Shown piece after piece: positions 8,479 to 16,955 of a stretch of DNA of 64,000 nucleotides. The notes below the pieces were generated by a model that saw only the letters and a list, made by a program, of their open reading frames with translations, did no database searches and was not told the origin of the DNA. The DNA lies in assembly GCA_944385445.1 (NCBI GenBank), contig CALWXF010000001.1:186001-250000 (forward strand), given 5' to 3'. The translations under genes and the position numbers were made by a program. How positions within the stretch are numbered: position 1 is the stretch's first letter; every line of letters starts with the position of its first letter. This DNA is from an uncultured Oscillospiraceae bacterium. Its GTDB lineage: Bacteria; Bacillota; Clostridia; Oscillospirales; Oscillospiraceae.

Positions 8479-9102
8479 TTACCCCTGGAACTTCTGCACC
8501 AGGCCGTCCCACCACTCCACTACCTTGAAGCGCAGGACGTATTCCCCGTCCTGGCCGGAGATGAGGGAGATCTGGTCCTCACTGAGTACCCCGGAGGCGG
8601 AGGTCTCCACGCTCTCCTCACTCACCGACCCCACGCACAGAGGGGGGTACACCACGCACCACCAGTTGTGGCCCACCCCATCCCCCAGAATGACCTGGAG
8701 GGAGCGGTAGGTCCCGGCGGGCAGGGCGAAGTCGGTGTACTCCCGGGTGGGGAACCACACGTCCTGAATGGACACGGTGATGGGGTAGTCCATCCCCGCC
8801 TCACCCAGCACCTGAGCCCCCGCTTGGGCCAGCTCATTGAGGTGGGGCTCCAGGGCCTGCTGGGCCTCCACCTGGCCCTGCACGCCATCCAGATAGGGGG
8901 TGGCGGCGGCGAGAATGGCGTCTCGCACCTGGAGCTTCACCGCCTGGTCGGCGTCGCTGTCCGAGTTGGCCACCACATGGAGGCGCAGCACCTCATCGGC
9001 CAGAGCGCTCTGTGTCACGCTGGCCCACATGCCGATGGTGAGGAGAATGGCGAAGGCCATGAGAAGAGCCGCTTCCCAGCGGTATAAACGATGGGTATAC
9101 AT
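8479..9102 (-). CDS. spoIIR: Stage II sporulation protein R
   Basis: This 207-residue protein is the forespore signal that activates SpoIIGA and so processing of pro-sigma E in the mother cell. An N-terminal membrane/export segment (ALLMAFAILLTIGMWA) is followed by family motifs LRLHVVANSDSDADQAVKL and VGHNWWCVVYPPLC. The ATG at 9102 is preceded by AGGACGG. A TGTATA-N18-CATACTG sequence upstream matches forespore sigma F/G promoters, as expected for this gene. It converges with metQ, with only 5 bases between the stop codons and no obvious terminator. Confidence 0.93.
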   Translation of the reverse strand: MYTHRLYRWEAALLMAFAILLTIGMWASVTQSALADEVLRLHVVANSDSDADQAVKLQVRDAILAAATPYLDGVQGQVEAQQALEPHLNELAQAGAQVLGEAGMDYPITVSIQDVWFPTREYTDFALPAGTYRSLQVILGDGVGHNWWCVVYPPLCVGSVSEESVETSASGVLSEDQISLISGQDGEYVLRFKVVEWWDGLVQKFQG

Positions 9103-9171
9103 AAAAAACACCGTCCTAAGTAAGAGATTGAAGTCTCTTACAGTATGGACGGTGTTTTTTGGTTTTATACA
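9103..9171 (-). promoter_or_regulatory. Forespore-type promoter of spoIIR overlapping a long palindrome
   Basis: On the minus strand TGTATA (9166-9171), 18 bases and CATACTG (9141-9147) match the sigma F/G pattern. The same region holds a near-perfect palindrome with 14-bp outer arms (AAAAAACACCGTCC at 9103-9116 and its inverse at 9147-9160). Inner arms TAAGAGA/TCTCTTA lie at 9121-9140. One outer arm contains the ribosome-binding region and abuts the ATG; the other lies within the promoter. Confidence 0.6.
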
Positions 9172-9198
9172 GGGTAGGCAAAATGGGCCGCACCCCAA

Positions 9199-9322
9199 AG
9201 CCTCCCTTGTGTAAAGGGAGGTGGCCCGGCGTAAGCCGGGTCGGAGGGATTGTCGGTATTTGGGGAGGGTCAACCCCTCAGTCAGCCTGACGGCTGACAG
9301 CTCCCCTTACACAGGGGAGCCT
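9199..9322 (+). repeat. MITE-like palindromic repeat, copy 2 of 2
   Basis: It has the same length, orientation and block order as 2841-2964. Compared with copy 1, stem CACGGC/GCCGTG becomes CCCGGC/GCCGGG and GTCTGCC/GGCAGAC becomes GTCAGCC/GGCTGAC, so both arms changed together. It begins 6 bases downstream of the ispE stop codon on the minus strand, where its hairpins may end the ispE transcript. Confidence 0.85.
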
Positions 9323-9328
9323 TAGGAC

Positions 9329-10168
9329 TTAGACGGGTCGGCACACAAACACGTCTTTGTACTGCTCCCCCAGAGCCAGGGCCACCTTCTGGGCCTGGCC
9401 CTGGTCCTCAAAGAGCCCAAACACGGTGGGGCCGCTGCCCGACATGACAGCCCCCAGAGCCCCATACTCAATGAGGGTGGACTTGATCTCGTCCACCGTC
9501 TGGCGGTGGCGGGGCTCCAGCACGTCCTCAAAGACGTTGTACAGCCGCCGTGCCACCCCCTGCAGGTCTCCCGCCTCCAGGGCCTTCATCAGACCTTGGG
9601 TGTCGGGGCGGCAGGTGATCTTCTTCACATTCACCCGGCCAAACAGCTGGGGGGTGGAGATGGGGAAGGGGGGCTTGCACACCACGATATAGCAGGGGGG
9701 CAGGGGGGAGATGGGAGTGACCCGCTCCCCTCGGCCCTCCACCAGGGCGGTGCCTCCCACCACGCAGTAGGGCACGTCGGAGCCCACCTGTTCCCCGATT
9801 TTGGCCAGCTCCAGAGGGGACAGCCTGGTGTGGTACATCTCGTTCATGGCCCGCAGCACGGCGGCGGCGTCCGAGCTGCCCCCCGCCATGCCCGCACACA
9901 CGGGAATGTGCTTGTCAATGTGGATGTCCAGCACCTCCCCCTGGCCAGTGGCAGAGCGGAAGGCGGCGGCGGCCTTTTGGGCCAGATTGCTGCCGTCGGA
10001 GGGCAAAAAGGACAGGTTGGTGGACATGTTCCCCGCTCCCGGGGTGAGGGTGAGGGTGTCGGTGAGGTCGATGGACACCATCACCATCTGCAAGTCGTGG
10101 AAGCCGTCTTCCCGGCGGCGGAGAATGTCCAGGGACAGATTCAGCTTGGCATAGGCTTGTTTCTCCAT
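9329..10168 (-). CDS. ispE: 4-diphosphocytidyl-2-C-methyl-D-erythritol kinase
   Basis: The 279-residue GHMP kinase phosphorylates CDP-methylerythritol in the MEP isoprenoid pathway. The start reads AYAKLNLSLDI with catalytic Lys8. The ATP-binding GHMP motif is PVCAGMAGGSSDAA (about 89-102), the catalytic Asp lies in GSDVPYC, and the C-terminal motif is MSGSGPTVFGLF. ATG 10168 is 6 bases after GGAGG, whereas the ATG at 10174 would touch it. It is the last gene of the operon read from 12457 and lies 15 bases after the phosphatase gene. Confidence 0.95.
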   Translation of the reverse strand: MEKQAYAKLNLSLDILRRREDGFHDLQMVMVSIDLTDTLTLTPGAGNMSTNLSFLPSDGSNLAQKAAAAFRSATGQGEVLDIHIDKHIPVCAGMAGGSSDAAAVLRAMNEMYHTRLSPLELAKIGEQVGSDVPYCVVGGTALVEGRGERVTPISPLPPCYIVVCKPPFPISTPQLFGRVNVKKITCRPDTQGLMKALEAGDLQGVARRLYNVFEDVLEPRHRQTVDEIKSTLIEYGALGAVMSGSGPTVFGLFEDQGQAQKVALALGEQYKDVFVCRPV

Positions 10169-10183
10169 GTGCATCCTCCGGCC

Positions 10184-10786
10184 TTAGTCCATGGCGGCCA
10201 GGATGGCCTCCAGCAGCTCATGGTACTCCTCCAGGGCGGGCACCTCCGGGTGCTCGGCCTGGATGGCGGGGGTGCTCTTGAAGAGGAACCCGGCCTTGCT
10301 GGCCCCGATCATGCCCAGATCGTTGTAGCTGTCCCCGGCGGCGATGGTGGTAAAGCCCGCCGATTGCAGGGCCTTCACCGTGGTGAGCTTGGACTGGGGA
10401 CAGCGCATCCGGTGCCCGGTGATGGTGCCGTCCGGGGCCACCTCCAGGGTGTTGCAGAAGATGGTGGGCCAGCCCAATTTTTTCATCAGGGGCTGGGCAA
10501 ACTGCTCGAAGGTGTCGCTGAGGATGATGACCTGGGTCTTCTCCCGCAGGGCGTCCAGGAACTCCTTGGCCCCGGGCAGAGGCTCCAGGGTGGCGATGGT
10601 CTCCTGGATGTCGGACAGCTTCAGCCCGTGCTGGGCCAGAATGTCCAGGCGGTAGCGCATCAGCTTGTCATAGTCCGGCTCGTCCCGGGTGGTGCGCTCC
10701 AGCTCGGGGATGCCCCGGGCCTGGGCAAAGGCAATCCAGATCTCAGGGACCAGAACGCCCTCCAAATCCAGACAGGTGATGTACAT
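10184..10786 (-). CDS. thrH: ThrH-like phosphoserine phosphatase / HAD hydrolase
   Basis: The 200-residue HAD-family enzyme strongly resembles Pseudomonas ThrH, which has phosphoserine phosphatase and phosphoserine:homoserine phosphotransferase activity. HAD motif I is CLDLEGVL (nucleophile D7), motif II is ILSDTF, and motif III/IV is AAGDSYNDLGM. The stretches PEIWIAFAQARGI and HGLKLSDIQETIATLEPL are diagnostic of the ThrH branch. It lies between an aminotransferase gene and ispE on one transcript. Inference: with the aminotransferase it could make serine or threonine from phosphorylated precursors. Confidence 0.85.
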   Translation of the reverse strand: MYITCLDLEGVLVPEIWIAFAQARGIPELERTTRDEPDYDKLMRYRLDILAQHGLKLSDIQETIATLEPLPGAKEFLDALREKTQVIILSDTFEQFAQPLMKKLGWPTIFCNTLEVAPDGTITGHRMRCPQSKLTTVKALQSAGFTTIAAGDSYNDLGMIGASKAGFLFKSTPAIQAEHPEVPALEEYHELLEAILAAMD

Positions 10787-10814
10787 AGCCGGTTCCTCCT
10801 TTTTTATGAAATGG

Positions 10815-11981
10815 TTACAGGGTGCCCAGGAACCGCTCCAGGCGGTTGAGGGCCTCGGTGAGGTTTTTCATGGAGGCGGCGTAGCAGGCCCGCACAAAGC
10901 CCTCACCGCCGGGGCCGAAGGCGTTGCCGGGGATGACCGCCACATGCTCCTGCTCCAGGAAACGGTCACAGAACTCCTCGCTGGACAGGCCCGTGGAGCG
11001 AATGCAGGGGAAGACGTAGAAGGCGCCCCGGGGCTCGAAGCAGTCCAGACCCAGTTTGCGGAAGCCGTCCACCAGGAAGCGGCGGCGGCCGTCGTACTCC
11101 TGCTTCATCTCCTCAATGTCCCGGTCCCCGTGCTCCATGGCCTCAATGGCGGCGTACTGGCTGGTGGTGGGGGCGGACATGATGCCGTACTGGTGCAGCT
11201 TGGTCATGGCGGCGATGAGCTCCTTGGGGCCGCACACATACCCCATCCGCCAGCCGGTCATAGAATATGCCTTGGAGAAGCCGTTGATGACAATGGTGCG
11301 CTCGTACATGTCGGGGATGTTGGCCATGGAGACGTGGTGCTGGCCGTAGGTGAGCTCGGCATAGATCTCGTCGGATACCACCATAATATTGGTGCCCCGC
11401 AGCACCTCCGCCAGGGCCTCCAGGTCCTCCCGGTGCATGATGCCGCCGGTGGGATTGTTGGGGAAGGGGAGCACCAGAATCTTGGTGCGGGGGGTGATGG
11501 CGGCTTTCAGCTCCTCGGCAGTGAGGCGGAACTCGTTTTCCACACGGGTCTCCACATACACGGGTACGCCGTGAATCATGGACACCAGAGGGCCATAGCA
11601 CACGAAGGAGGGGGTGGGGATGATGACCTCGTCCCCCGGCTCCAGCAGACAGCGGAAGGCCAGGTCCAGGCCCTCACTGCCCCCCACGGTGACCAGGGTC
11701 TGGCCGATGGGCTGATACTCCAGGTCAAACCGCCGCTTCAGATAGCGGCAGATGGCCCGGCGCAGGTCGGAGAGTCCGGCGTTGGGGGTGTACTTGGTAA
11801 AGCCCTTTTCCAGGGAGTAGATGCCCGCATCCCGGATGTGCCAGGGGGTCTGGAAGTCCGGCTCTCCCACGCCCAGGGAGATGGCGTCGTCCATCTCCGC
11901 CATGATGTCGAAGTATTTCCGAATGCCGGAGGGAGGCACTTCCTGAATGCGCCGACTTAAAATCTGTTTATAATCCATCAT
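10815..11981 (-). CDS. Class I/II pyridoxal-phosphate aminotransferase
   Basis: The 388-residue cytoplasmic enzyme transfers amino groups between amino acids and 2-oxo acids. Family landmarks are GEPDFQTPWHI, YTPNAGLSDLR, PFPNNPTGG, VVSDEIYAEL, and SKAYSMTGWRMGY with the PLP-binding Lys near residue 237, then RACYA near the end. It resembles AspC/PatA-like enzymes, but the substrate cannot be fixed. The ATG overlaps the stop of the Lrp-type regulator gene (ATGA); a second ATG three bases later is possible. Being coupled to an Lrp regulator suggests amino-acid-responsive control. Confidence 0.9.
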   Translation of the reverse strand: MMDYKQILSRRIQEVPPSGIRKYFDIMAEMDDAISLGVGEPDFQTPWHIRDAGIYSLEKGFTKYTPNAGLSDLRRAICRYLKRRFDLEYQPIGQTLVTVGGSEGLDLAFRCLLEPGDEVIIPTPSFVCYGPLVSMIHGVPVYVETRVENEFRLTAEELKAAITPRTKILVLPFPNNPTGGIMHREDLEALAEVLRGTNIMVVSDEIYAELTYGQHHVSMANIPDMYERTIVINGFSKAYSMTGWRMGYVCGPKELIAAMTKLHQYGIMSAPTTSQYAAIEAMEHGDRDIEEMKQEYDGRRRFLVDGFRKLGLDCFEPRGAFYVFPCIRSTGLSSEEFCDRFLEQEHVAVIPGNAFGPGGEGFVRACYAASMKNLTEALNRLERFLGTL

Positions 11982-12457
11982 TCCAATACGAACCTCTCTT
12001 CTTGTTCCTCCTGCACCGGGAAAATCAGGTGCTTCTCTTTGTACTTCTTCAGGATGAAGTGGGTGGCGGTGCCGGTGACGCCCTCCATGGGGGCCAGCTT
12101 CTCACCCACGAACCGGGCCACCTCCTGCAAGGTGCGCCCCGAGATGATGACGGTGAAGTCGAAGGAACCGCTCATCAAAAAGAGGGATTCCACTTCATCA
12201 TATTGGTAAATGCGCTGGGCAATGCGGTCGAAGCCGTCGCCCCGCTGGGGGGTGACCTTCACCTCAATGAGGGCGGTGACAGACTCCCGGTGGGTACGGT
12301 CCCAGTCCACAATGGCCTTGTAGCCCAGAATCACACGATTCTTCTCATAGTCGGCAATGGCTGCTGCCACGTCCTCCTGGGTAGAACCGGTCATAGATGC
12401 CAATTGGGCGGGGGTCAGGGTGCAATCATTTTCCAAAAGTTGCAGCAGCTGTTTCAT
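11978..12457 (-). CDS. Lrp/AsnC-family transcriptional regulator
   Basis: The 159-residue protein has an N-terminal helix-turn-helix (LTPAQLASMTGSTQEDVAAAI) and a C-terminal RAM/AsnC ligand-binding domain (SVTALIEVKVTPQ ... VESLFLMSGSFDFTVIIS). ATG 12457 lies 7 bases after AAAGGAGG. It is the first gene of a four-gene operon (regulator, aminotransferase, ThrH-like enzyme, ispE) and overlaps the aminotransferase by four bases. It probably senses an amino acid and controls this operon, though no operator was recognised. Confidence 0.9.
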   Translation of the reverse strand: MKQLLQLLENDCTLTPAQLASMTGSTQEDVAAAIADYEKNRVILGYKAIVDWDRTHRESVTALIEVKVTPQRGDGFDRIAQRIYQYDEVESLFLMSGSFDFTVIISGRTLQEVARFVGEKLAPMEGVTGTATHFILKKYKEKHLIFPVQEEQEERFVLE

Positions 12458-12535
12458 GGTACGTCCTCCTTTGCTTATTTCACCGCTTTTTCTCCCTGCA
12501 ACCGGGGGTTGTATGGAGAAATGTGGTTGAAACGT

Positions 12536-12564
12536 ATTATACACTTTACCGTAGTGCAATGCAA
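12536..12564 (-). promoter_or_regulatory. Sigma-A promoter of the Lrp-aminotransferase-thrH-ispE operon
   Basis: On the minus strand TTGCAT (12559-12564), a 17-base spacer and TATAAT (12536-12541) lie about 80 bases before the regulator start. Confidence 0.75.
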
Positions 12565-12624
12565 TCCCCATTGTGGGGCGTGGGAGATGAGATTTTATTT
12601 CTTGCAAGATTTAGAAAAATGTGC

Positions 12625-12653
12625 TTCCCTTAGTGGGAGGGGAGTGGTATAAT
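12625..12653 (+). promoter_or_regulatory. Extended -10 promoter of the V-type ATPase operon
   Basis: TGGTATAAT (hexamer 12648-12653) is a perfect extended -10. The -35 at 12625-12630 (TTCCCT) is weak. It lies 62 bases before the first subunit gene. Confidence 0.6.
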
Positions 12654-12714
12654 ACGCTGTTGTGTGAATTGATACAAATTCATGGTGCAATTTAGAAAGA
12701 AGGAGGCAGTGTGG

Positions 12715-13035
12715 ATGGACTATACCATGCTAATTGACCGAATTCTGGAAGCAGAACGATCTGCCCGGGATGTAGCGGAAGAGGTAAAGACCCAGAAAGC
12801 CAATTTCGAGGCAGAATTGGAGCAGGAAAAGGCTGCAATTCGACAGAAGTATCTGGATCGCGCCAAAGCCTGGCTGGAGGAACTGAAAAGCCAGGAGGAA
12901 GAGAAGAAGGAGCAGCTGATTGCTGCCCAGAAGGTGCGTTTGGCCGACGCCAACGCCAAAATGGAGCGGGCGTACACTCGGTATGGGGACAACTGGGTGA
13001 ACACGTTGTTCCACCAGACGGTTGACATTCAGTGA
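12715..13035 (+). CDS. V-type ATPase peripheral-stalk subunit (G/H type)
   Basis: This 106-residue, highly charged protein is predicted to be almost entirely coiled coil (Glu/Lys/Ala-rich from about residue 15 to 90). That is the form of the small stalk partner of subunit E in bacterial V/A-type ATPases. ATG 12715 is 8 bases after GGAGG; reading further upstream adds residues with no ribosome site. It opens the operon and its stop overlaps the GTG of subunit C (GTGA). Assignment rests on size, composition and position, not on a sharp motif. Confidence 0.75.
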   Translation: MDYTMLIDRILEAERSARDVAEEVKTQKANFEAELEQEKAAIRQKYLDRAKAWLEELKSQEEEKKEQLIAAQKVRLADANAKMERAYTRYGDNWVNTLFHQTVDIQ

Positions 13036-14066
13036 GCGCCGGATATGAGGCTCTGGCCACCAAGGCCAAGGCCATCTATGGCAAGCGCATCACCCGGCAG
13101 GACCTGGAGCGCATTGCCGGGATGCGCTCGGTGGACGAGGTGCTGGCCGAGCTGCGCCAGCTGCCCGGGTGGAGCCACGCAGCGGAGCATCTGCCCCAAG
13201 ATGCGATCCTGACCCGTGCCACCCTGGAGACGGCCCTGCGGGAGCAGATTCGCCGGGAGTACCTGAGCTTGATGGCCTTTGTGCCCCACAAGGACCGGGC
13301 CGTCATGAGCTTTCCCATTATGCGGGCGGGGATGGACGAGATCCTCACCGCTCTGCGCCACCTCCACGCCAGTATTTATAAGGAAGTGGGGCCGCTGCCC
13401 CCGGCCTTTATGAACCACACCCGGGTGGATGTGCAGGCCCTGCGCCGCTGTACCACCTATGACGGGCTGGTGGAGGCCACCCGGGGGAGCATTTACCACG
13501 ACGCACTGGAGCGGCTGCGCTCCGCCGACGGTGCTCTGCCCGATTATGGCGTCACCGAGGCGCTGCTGAGCGGGGTATACTATCAGAAGCTCCAGTCCAT
13601 CATCCGCCGGAAATACGACGGAGATGTGCGCCGGATTCTGGAGAAATCCGTGGGCAGTCAGGTGGATATGCTCAACCTCATGCACATTTTGCGCATGAAG
13701 CGGTATTTCCCCCAGGAGGACAACTACCTGCCGGTGCTGCTGCCCTACCACTATAAACTCAAGCCCCAGATGATTCACGCCATGTGTGCCGCCCCCAATG
13801 CCGAGGCGGTGCTGGAGCTGGCCCAGCAGACCCCCTATGGCCGCATCTTTGACCAGCATAGCGGGGAGGACCTGAATTATCTCTATACCGCCACCATTTA
13901 CCGCACCAGCCGCCGCCAGCTGATGATGGGCAAACCCTCCATCTACAGCGCCGTGGCCCTGATGAACCTCAGAGAGATCGAGCTCAAAGCGGTGGTGTCT
14001 GCGGTGGAGGCGGCAAAATACCAGATGGCCCTGAATCCGTCCATACTGGACATGATGGACCGCTGA
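13032..14066 (+). CDS. ntpC: V-type ATP synthase subunit C
   Basis: The 344-residue soluble subunit joins the central stalk to the membrane rotor (AC39/subunit d family). It is helical with Ala/Leu/Arg-rich repeats; landmarks include GYEALATKAKAIYGK, YYQKLQSIIRRKYDGD and the C-terminal LREIELKAVVSAVEA. The start is GTG, overlapping the stop of the first operon gene. Subunit I follows 11 bases downstream. Confidence 0.88.
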   Translation: MSAGYEALATKAKAIYGKRITRQDLERIAGMRSVDEVLAELRQLPGWSHAAEHLPQDAILTRATLETALREQIRREYLSLMAFVPHKDRAVMSFPIMRAGMDEILTALRHLHASIYKEVGPLPPAFMNHTRVDVQALRRCTTYDGLVEATRGSIYHDALERLRSADGALPDYGVTEALLSGVYYQKLQSIIRRKYDGDVRRILEKSVGSQVDMLNLMHILRMKRYFPQEDNYLPVLLPYHYKLKPQMIHAMCAAPNAEAVLELAQQTPYGRIFDQHSGEDLNYLYTATIYRTSRRQLMMGKPSIYSAVALMNLREIELKAVVSAVEAAKYQMALNPSILDMMDR

Positions 14067-14077
14067 GGAGGGAGTAC

Positions 14078-15979
14078 ATGTCTGTTCAAGCAATGAAGTT
14101 TGTCACGGTCACAGGCCCGCTGCCGGAATTTGAAGCGGTGGTGCGCCAGTGTGTCGTGGACCGGCCCTTTCACCCGGAGAGCGTGTTACAGGTGATGCAC
14201 CGCAACAACCACCTGCGGTCCCTGAACATGCCCAACCAGGTGATGCCTCTGCTGCGGCAAGCAGAGGAAGTGCTCACCCGGCTGGAATTGGAGCCGGAAT
14301 ACCGCCCCTTTGCCGAGGGGGCAGACCTGGCCGAGGGCCAGAGATACCTGGATGACCTCACCCAGCAGCTGGACCAGATGGACCAGTGGGAGGAGGCCTT
14401 GAAGCAGGAGACCGCCGACGACCGCTCTTCCGTGTCCCAGCTGGAAAAGCTGGCTGGCATCTCGGTGCAGCTGGACGCCCTGCGCAACATGGACCACCTG
14501 TCCTTCCGCTTCGGGCACCTGCCTGAGGACAGCTACCGCACCTTCTCCGAGGTGCTGGACAAGCGGGAGGACTGCTTCTTCTTCCCCACCCACACCGAGA
14601 ACAACCAGGTCTACGGCTGCTACTTCGCCGTAAAGGCCCGGGAGGAGAAGGTGGACGCCCTCTTTGACTCCATGCACTTTGTGCCGGTGCCCCTGGACGA
14701 GCGCCTGGGCGGCACCGCCCAGGAGGCCATTGAGGCCCTGCGCCACGAGATGGAGGACGACGAGCAGACCCTGGTCCAACTGAAGACCCAGCGCCAGGAC
14801 CTGGCCCAGCAGCAGAAGGACCACCTCTTGAGCCTGCGGTCCTGGCTGTGCCGGGAAAACCAGGTCATGGAGATGCGCCGCTTCGGCGCCCGCTCCAAAG
14901 AGACCTTCTACCTCATGGGCTGGGTGCCCGAGGACGATCTGCCCGAGTTTTTGGCCCGGGTGGACGCCTATGGAAAGCTGGACTATGTGGTGGATAAGGC
15001 GGAGGAGACCGAGCTGACCCCGCCCACCAAGCTGAAAAATTCCCTGTTGGGCCGGATTTTCGAGCCCTTCCTGCGGATGTACGGCTTGCCCAACTACCAC
15101 GAGTACGACCCGTCTTCCTTTATGGCCATCACCTACTGCCTCTTCTTCGGCATCATGTTCGGAGACGTGGGGCAGGGCATTGGCCTGGCCCTCATCGGCC
15201 TGTTTTTGGCCACCAAAAAGCACATGTGGCTGGGGAAGATCATCGTCTGCTGCGGCATCTCCTCCACCATATTCGGCTTTGTCTACGGCTCTGTGTTTGG
15301 CTTTGAGAAAATTCTCCCAGGCTTCAAGATCCTGGAGGGCAGCAACGTGGTGTACCTGCTGGTGGCCTCTCTGGCCATGGGCGTGGTGATGCTGGCCTTT
15401 GTGATGGTGCTCAATGTGCTAAACGGCATCCGTCAGCACGACTTTGACAAGATTTTCTTTGGCCCCAACGGTCTGGCCGGGATGGTGTTCTATTTAGGGC
15501 TGATCATTGCCGCTATGGTGACTTTGCTCACCGGGTTCAGCCTGTTCCGGGTGTGGTACGTCCTGCCGGTGCTGGTGCTGCCCCTGGTGCTCATCCTGTT
15601 CCGGGAGCCCCTGTCCGCCCTGGCAGAGGGGAAAGAGGATTGGAAGCCCGAATCCCTGGGGGCCTTGCTGGTCTCCGGCTTCTTCGAGCTGTTCGAGACC
15701 CTGCTGTCCTTCCTCACCAACACCCTGTCCTTCCTGCGTGTGGGCGCCTATGCCATCACCCATGTGTGTCTGATGCTGGTCATCCACACCATGGCAGGAG
15801 CAGACCTCAACCCCGTGGTCCTCATTCTGGGCAACCTGTTTGTCATGGGCTTTGAGGGCCTGCTGGTGGGCATCCAGGTGCTGCGTCTGGAATTCTACGA
15901 GCTGTTCGGCCGGTTCTATCAGGACAGCGGCCGGGAGTATACCCCCCGCATCATTGACTATACGGCAAAAAATTCTTAA
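14078..15979 (+). CDS. ntpI: V-type ATP synthase subunit I (membrane stator)
   Basis: The 633-residue stator subunit (subunit a equivalent) forms the ion half-channels. The N-terminal half (about 1-330) is soluble with coiled coils (DLTQQLDQMDQWEEAL, QLKTQRQDLAQQQKDHLL). The C-terminal half has seven or so membrane helices beginning near PSSFMAITYCLFFGIMFGDVGQG. The functional Arg-bearing helix is NTLSFLRVGAYAITH. A GAGGAGGG ribosome site precedes ATG 14078. Length and layout are normal for the family. Confidence 0.95.
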   Translation: MSVQAMKFVTVTGPLPEFEAVVRQCVVDRPFHPESVLQVMHRNNHLRSLNMPNQVMPLLRQAEEVLTRLELEPEYRPFAEGADLAEGQRYLDDLTQQLDQMDQWEEALKQETADDRSSVSQLEKLAGISVQLDALRNMDHLSFRFGHLPEDSYRTFSEVLDKREDCFFFPTHTENNQVYGCYFAVKAREEKVDALFDSMHFVPVPLDERLGGTAQEAIEALRHEMEDDEQTLVQLKTQRQDLAQQQKDHLLSLRSWLCRENQVMEMRRFGARSKETFYLMGWVPEDDLPEFLARVDAYGKLDYVVDKAEETELTPPTKLKNSLLGRIFEPFLRMYGLPNYHEYDPSSFMAITYCLFFGIMFGDVGQGIGLALIGLFLATKKHMWLGKIIVCCGISSTIFGFVYGSVFGFEKILPGFKILEGSNVVYLLVASLAMGVVMLAFVMVLNVLNGIRQHDFDKIFFGPNGLAGMVFYLGLIIAAMVTLLTGFSLFRVWYVLPVLVLPLVLILFREPLSALAEGKEDWKPESLGALLVSGFFELFETLLSFLTNTLSFLRVGAYAITHVCLMLVIHTMAGADLNPVVLILGNLFVMGFEGLLVGIQVLRLEFYELFGRFYQDSGREYTPRIIDYTAKNS

Positions 15980-16441
<462 letters not shown>

Positions 16442-16459
16442 AGGAGAAGCGAGAGGGTA

Positions 16460-16570
16460 GACGCATAGGGGGGCTAAGCCTGGAGCGGATGGGCAAAGCC
16501 CAGGGGCGGCGGTGTGTGCCGGACCGGGTTTGCCCGAAGTCGGAGGGGTTAGAACCCCCGTGTATGCGTC
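16460..16570 (+). other. Structured RNA candidate between ntpK and ntpF
   Basis: The 168-base gap between K and F, far longer than other gaps in the operon, folds on inspection into a closed multibranch structure. Closing stem GACGCATA/TATGCGTC lies at 16460-16467 and 16563-16570. Next come GGGGG/CCCCC and CTAA/TTAG. Inside are hairpins TGGGC-aaa-GCCCA (16490-16502) and CGGG-tttg-CCCG (16525-16536), the latter extended by GAC/GTC. It matches no RNA family I recognise. A 31-codon frame inside it has no ribosome site. Confidence 0.55.
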
Positions 16571-16609
16571 CAACCCGAACGTGACAACATCGAGTAAGGA
16601 GGTAACCAG

Positions 16610-16915
16610 ATGCGTTACTTTGTCATCTCCGATAATACGGACACCCAAGTGGGGCTGCGCCTGGCCGGCGTGGAGGGCGTGGTGGCCCGCAGCAAGGAAG
16701 AGGCGGAAACCGCCATCCAGAACGCCCTTGCCGATGAAACCGTGGGGATTCTGCTCATCACCGAGAGCCTGGCTGGGCAGTGTGCCGACCAGCTGGCGGA
16801 CTGGAAGATGAGCGGCCGCACCCCGCTGGTGGTGGAGATTCCAGACCGACATGGAGCTCGCAACCACGATGCCATTGGCCGATACATCCGGGAGGCTATT
16901 GGAGTCAAGCTTTAA
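16610..16915 (+). CDS. ntpF: V-type ATP synthase subunit F
   Basis: This 101-residue central-stalk subunit has the expected small alpha/beta layout: MRYFVISDNTDTQVGLRLAG at the start, VGILLITESLA in the middle and PLVVEIPDRHG near the end. The ATG follows AAGGAGG. It is separated from ntpK by the structured segment and from ntpE by 40 bases. Length matches the family. Confidence 0.92.
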   Translation: MRYFVISDNTDTQVGLRLAGVEGVVARSKEEAETAIQNALADETVGILLITESLAGQCADQLADWKMSGRTPLVVEIPDRHGARNHDAIGRYIREAIGVKL

Positions 16916-16955
16916 ATGGACAGGCTAGTCCCGTGAGACAAGGAGGGATCTCAAC

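Noticed and set aside
16489..16584. A 31-codon ATG frame between ntpK and ntpF.
   Set aside because: No ribosome-binding site, and it lies entirely within paired regions of the proposed structured RNA.
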